A DNA stretch of 64,000 bases, from NCBI GenBank assembly GCA_030762935.1, contig CM060887.1, positions 12,950,501 to 13,014,500 on the forward strand, written 5' to 3'. Position 1 is the first letter of the stretch. Each line of letters begins with the position of its first letter. The stretch is from Hymenopus coronatus (taxonomy: Eukaryota; Arthropoda; Insecta; Mantodea; Hymenopodidae). A model generated the notes under the pieces. The model was not told where the DNA came from, searched no databases, and was given only the letters and a program-made list of their open reading frames with translations. Both the position numbers and the translations under genes were made by a program. Shown here piece after piece: positions 63,257 through 64,000 of the stretch.

Positions 63257-63294
63257 GGTGGTTTTAGCTGCTCTTTTTCTTTTTCTCTTTAGCA

Positions 63295-64000
63295 GCTTCA
63301 TGGCAGAAAAAACCAGAATATTTTAAAAAAATTCACATTCCACTCTCAAGTCTTCAACAAATTCAAAAAGATCTTTGCCCGCCTGGGCAGTGTGGTGGTA
63401 GAGTGTCTGCCTCATTCAAAAGCTCATGAGTTCGAATCTAGATTACGGTGAGTTACCCGGATAAGTTTTTTGGGGGATTTTACCTTATCCTAAGAAGACG
63501 AATGTTGAGTAATTTTAAGCTCTATGGACCCTGGGATCATTTGAGCATCATTTCACCAATTTCATTCATTGTCCGATATGACTAAACCAGGTTAAAGGAT
63601 GTTAAACAAACAAAATTCTAAGAACACATCATCTTCTTAGCCCCATAAAACAAACATAGCATAAAAAACCTTCTAAAGAACAAGTTGGATAAAACACCTG
63701 CATCCAAAAAATCAGGAATTTACAGAATCAACTGTAAAAACTGTGATAAAAGATACATAGGACAAACTAGAAGGAACTAGGAACCAGGTTGAAGGAACAT
63801 CTGGCACACTTAAGAAACAACCAAATGGAGAAATCAGCAGTAGCCTCACATGCTTGGGACAATAGCCATAGAATCAAAGATAATGTCCACTTGTTAAAAT
63901 CAGTACAGCGACCGCTAGAATTAAACATATGGGAGAAGATCTTTATTTTAAAGCAGAAACCTAGCCTTATGAATTTTGGAATTCCTGCCGATGACAACCC
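63295..64000 (+). mobile_element. Penelope-like element, right arm of inverted pair (cut by window end)
   Basis: Nearly identical, inverted copy of 62796-63256, separated by about 40 bp that itself carries AGCTGCT...AGCAGCT. It encodes the same LAHLRNNQMEKSAVASHAWD segment and continues to the window edge. It is interrupted at about 63376-63630 by a SINE that the left arm lacks. Confidence 0.85.
63376..63630 (+). mobile_element. tRNA-derived SINE inserted in PLE
   Basis: A-box-like TGTGGTGGTAGAGTG at 63391-63405 and B box GAGTTCGAATC at 63428-63438, then GTGAGTTACCCGGATAAG, CCTTATCCTAAGAAGACGAA and TTTGAGCATCATTTCACCAA, with an AAACAAACAAAA tail. Same family as 38880-39100. Absence from the otherwise matching inverted arm proves insertion after the duplication. 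Confidence 0.85.

Overview
The window looks like arthropod, most likely insect, nuclear DNA. It is AT-rich, protein-coding sequence is split into short exons with canonical GT/AG borders, and the introns are full of insect-type transposable elements: mariner, Penelope-like (PLE), several non-LTR LINE families, copia, piggyBac-like and IS630-like elements, and tRNA-derived SINEs. A large, repeat-rich genome such as a cockroach, termite or other polyneopteran is my guess from the repeat content; the sequence does not prove a species.

One host gene spans nearly the whole window on the minus strand. It is a ZNFX1-type gene (NFX1-type zinc-finger protein 1, an SF1/UPF1-like RNA helicase). I could place 13 consecutive coding exons between 62396 (5') and 2013 (3'). 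They add up to 3724 nt, about 1241 codons, and every exon-exon reading phase agrees. They run from just upstream of the helicase core through Walker A, the EEAAE box, the [18 protein letters not shown] and ALSRAK motifs, then about seven NF-X1-type Cys/His fingers, and stop at a split Arg codon after the DEPDA sequence. The 5' end (start codon, N-terminal domain) lies beyond 64000 and the C-terminal exons lie before 1. Twelve introns of 1.25-10.2 kb hold everything else.

Intron contents, low to high coordinate: 1-427 irritans-type mariner remnant; 430-838 an unidentified frameshifted reading frame; 4480-5170 a diverged ~180-bp tandem array; 5225-6105 LINE plus palindrome-ended repeat; 8960-11282 PLE fragment and a repeat copy carrying a nested TIR element; 11390-14875 LINE fragments in both orientations; 15190-18782 mariner, two repeat copies, a tRNA-SINE and a fold-back element, around exon 11; 19240-21560 LINE and mariner; 22330-27595 LINE, repeat and PLE copies; 28730-31625 SINEs and mariners; 34500-36190 PLE; 37700-38494 repeat; 39657-40908 mariner with TIRs; 41280-44105 two IS630-like pseudogenes; 44225-44384 minisatellite; 44770-45665 deleted mariner; 46030-46800 copia; 48955-49530 a composite with three 5S-rRNA-like segments; 49915-50712 PLE; 51423-52647 mariner; 52973-53877 piggyBac-like; 54243-56770 repeat and LINEs; 57787-58635 repeat; 59014-60344 an intact mariner; 60356-60800 IS630-like; 62640-64000 an inverted pair of PLE copies, one split by a SINE.

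The least explained items are (a) a ~0.8-0.9 kb dispersed family, about ten copies, always ending in a palindrome centred on TGTACA; (b) the triple 5S-like element that ends in a hammerhead-ribozyme-like core, a core geometry seen again in the 18.4-kb fold-back; and (c) an intact, compositionally distinct mariner whose second and third catalytic aspartates have 33 residues between them instead of the usual 34.
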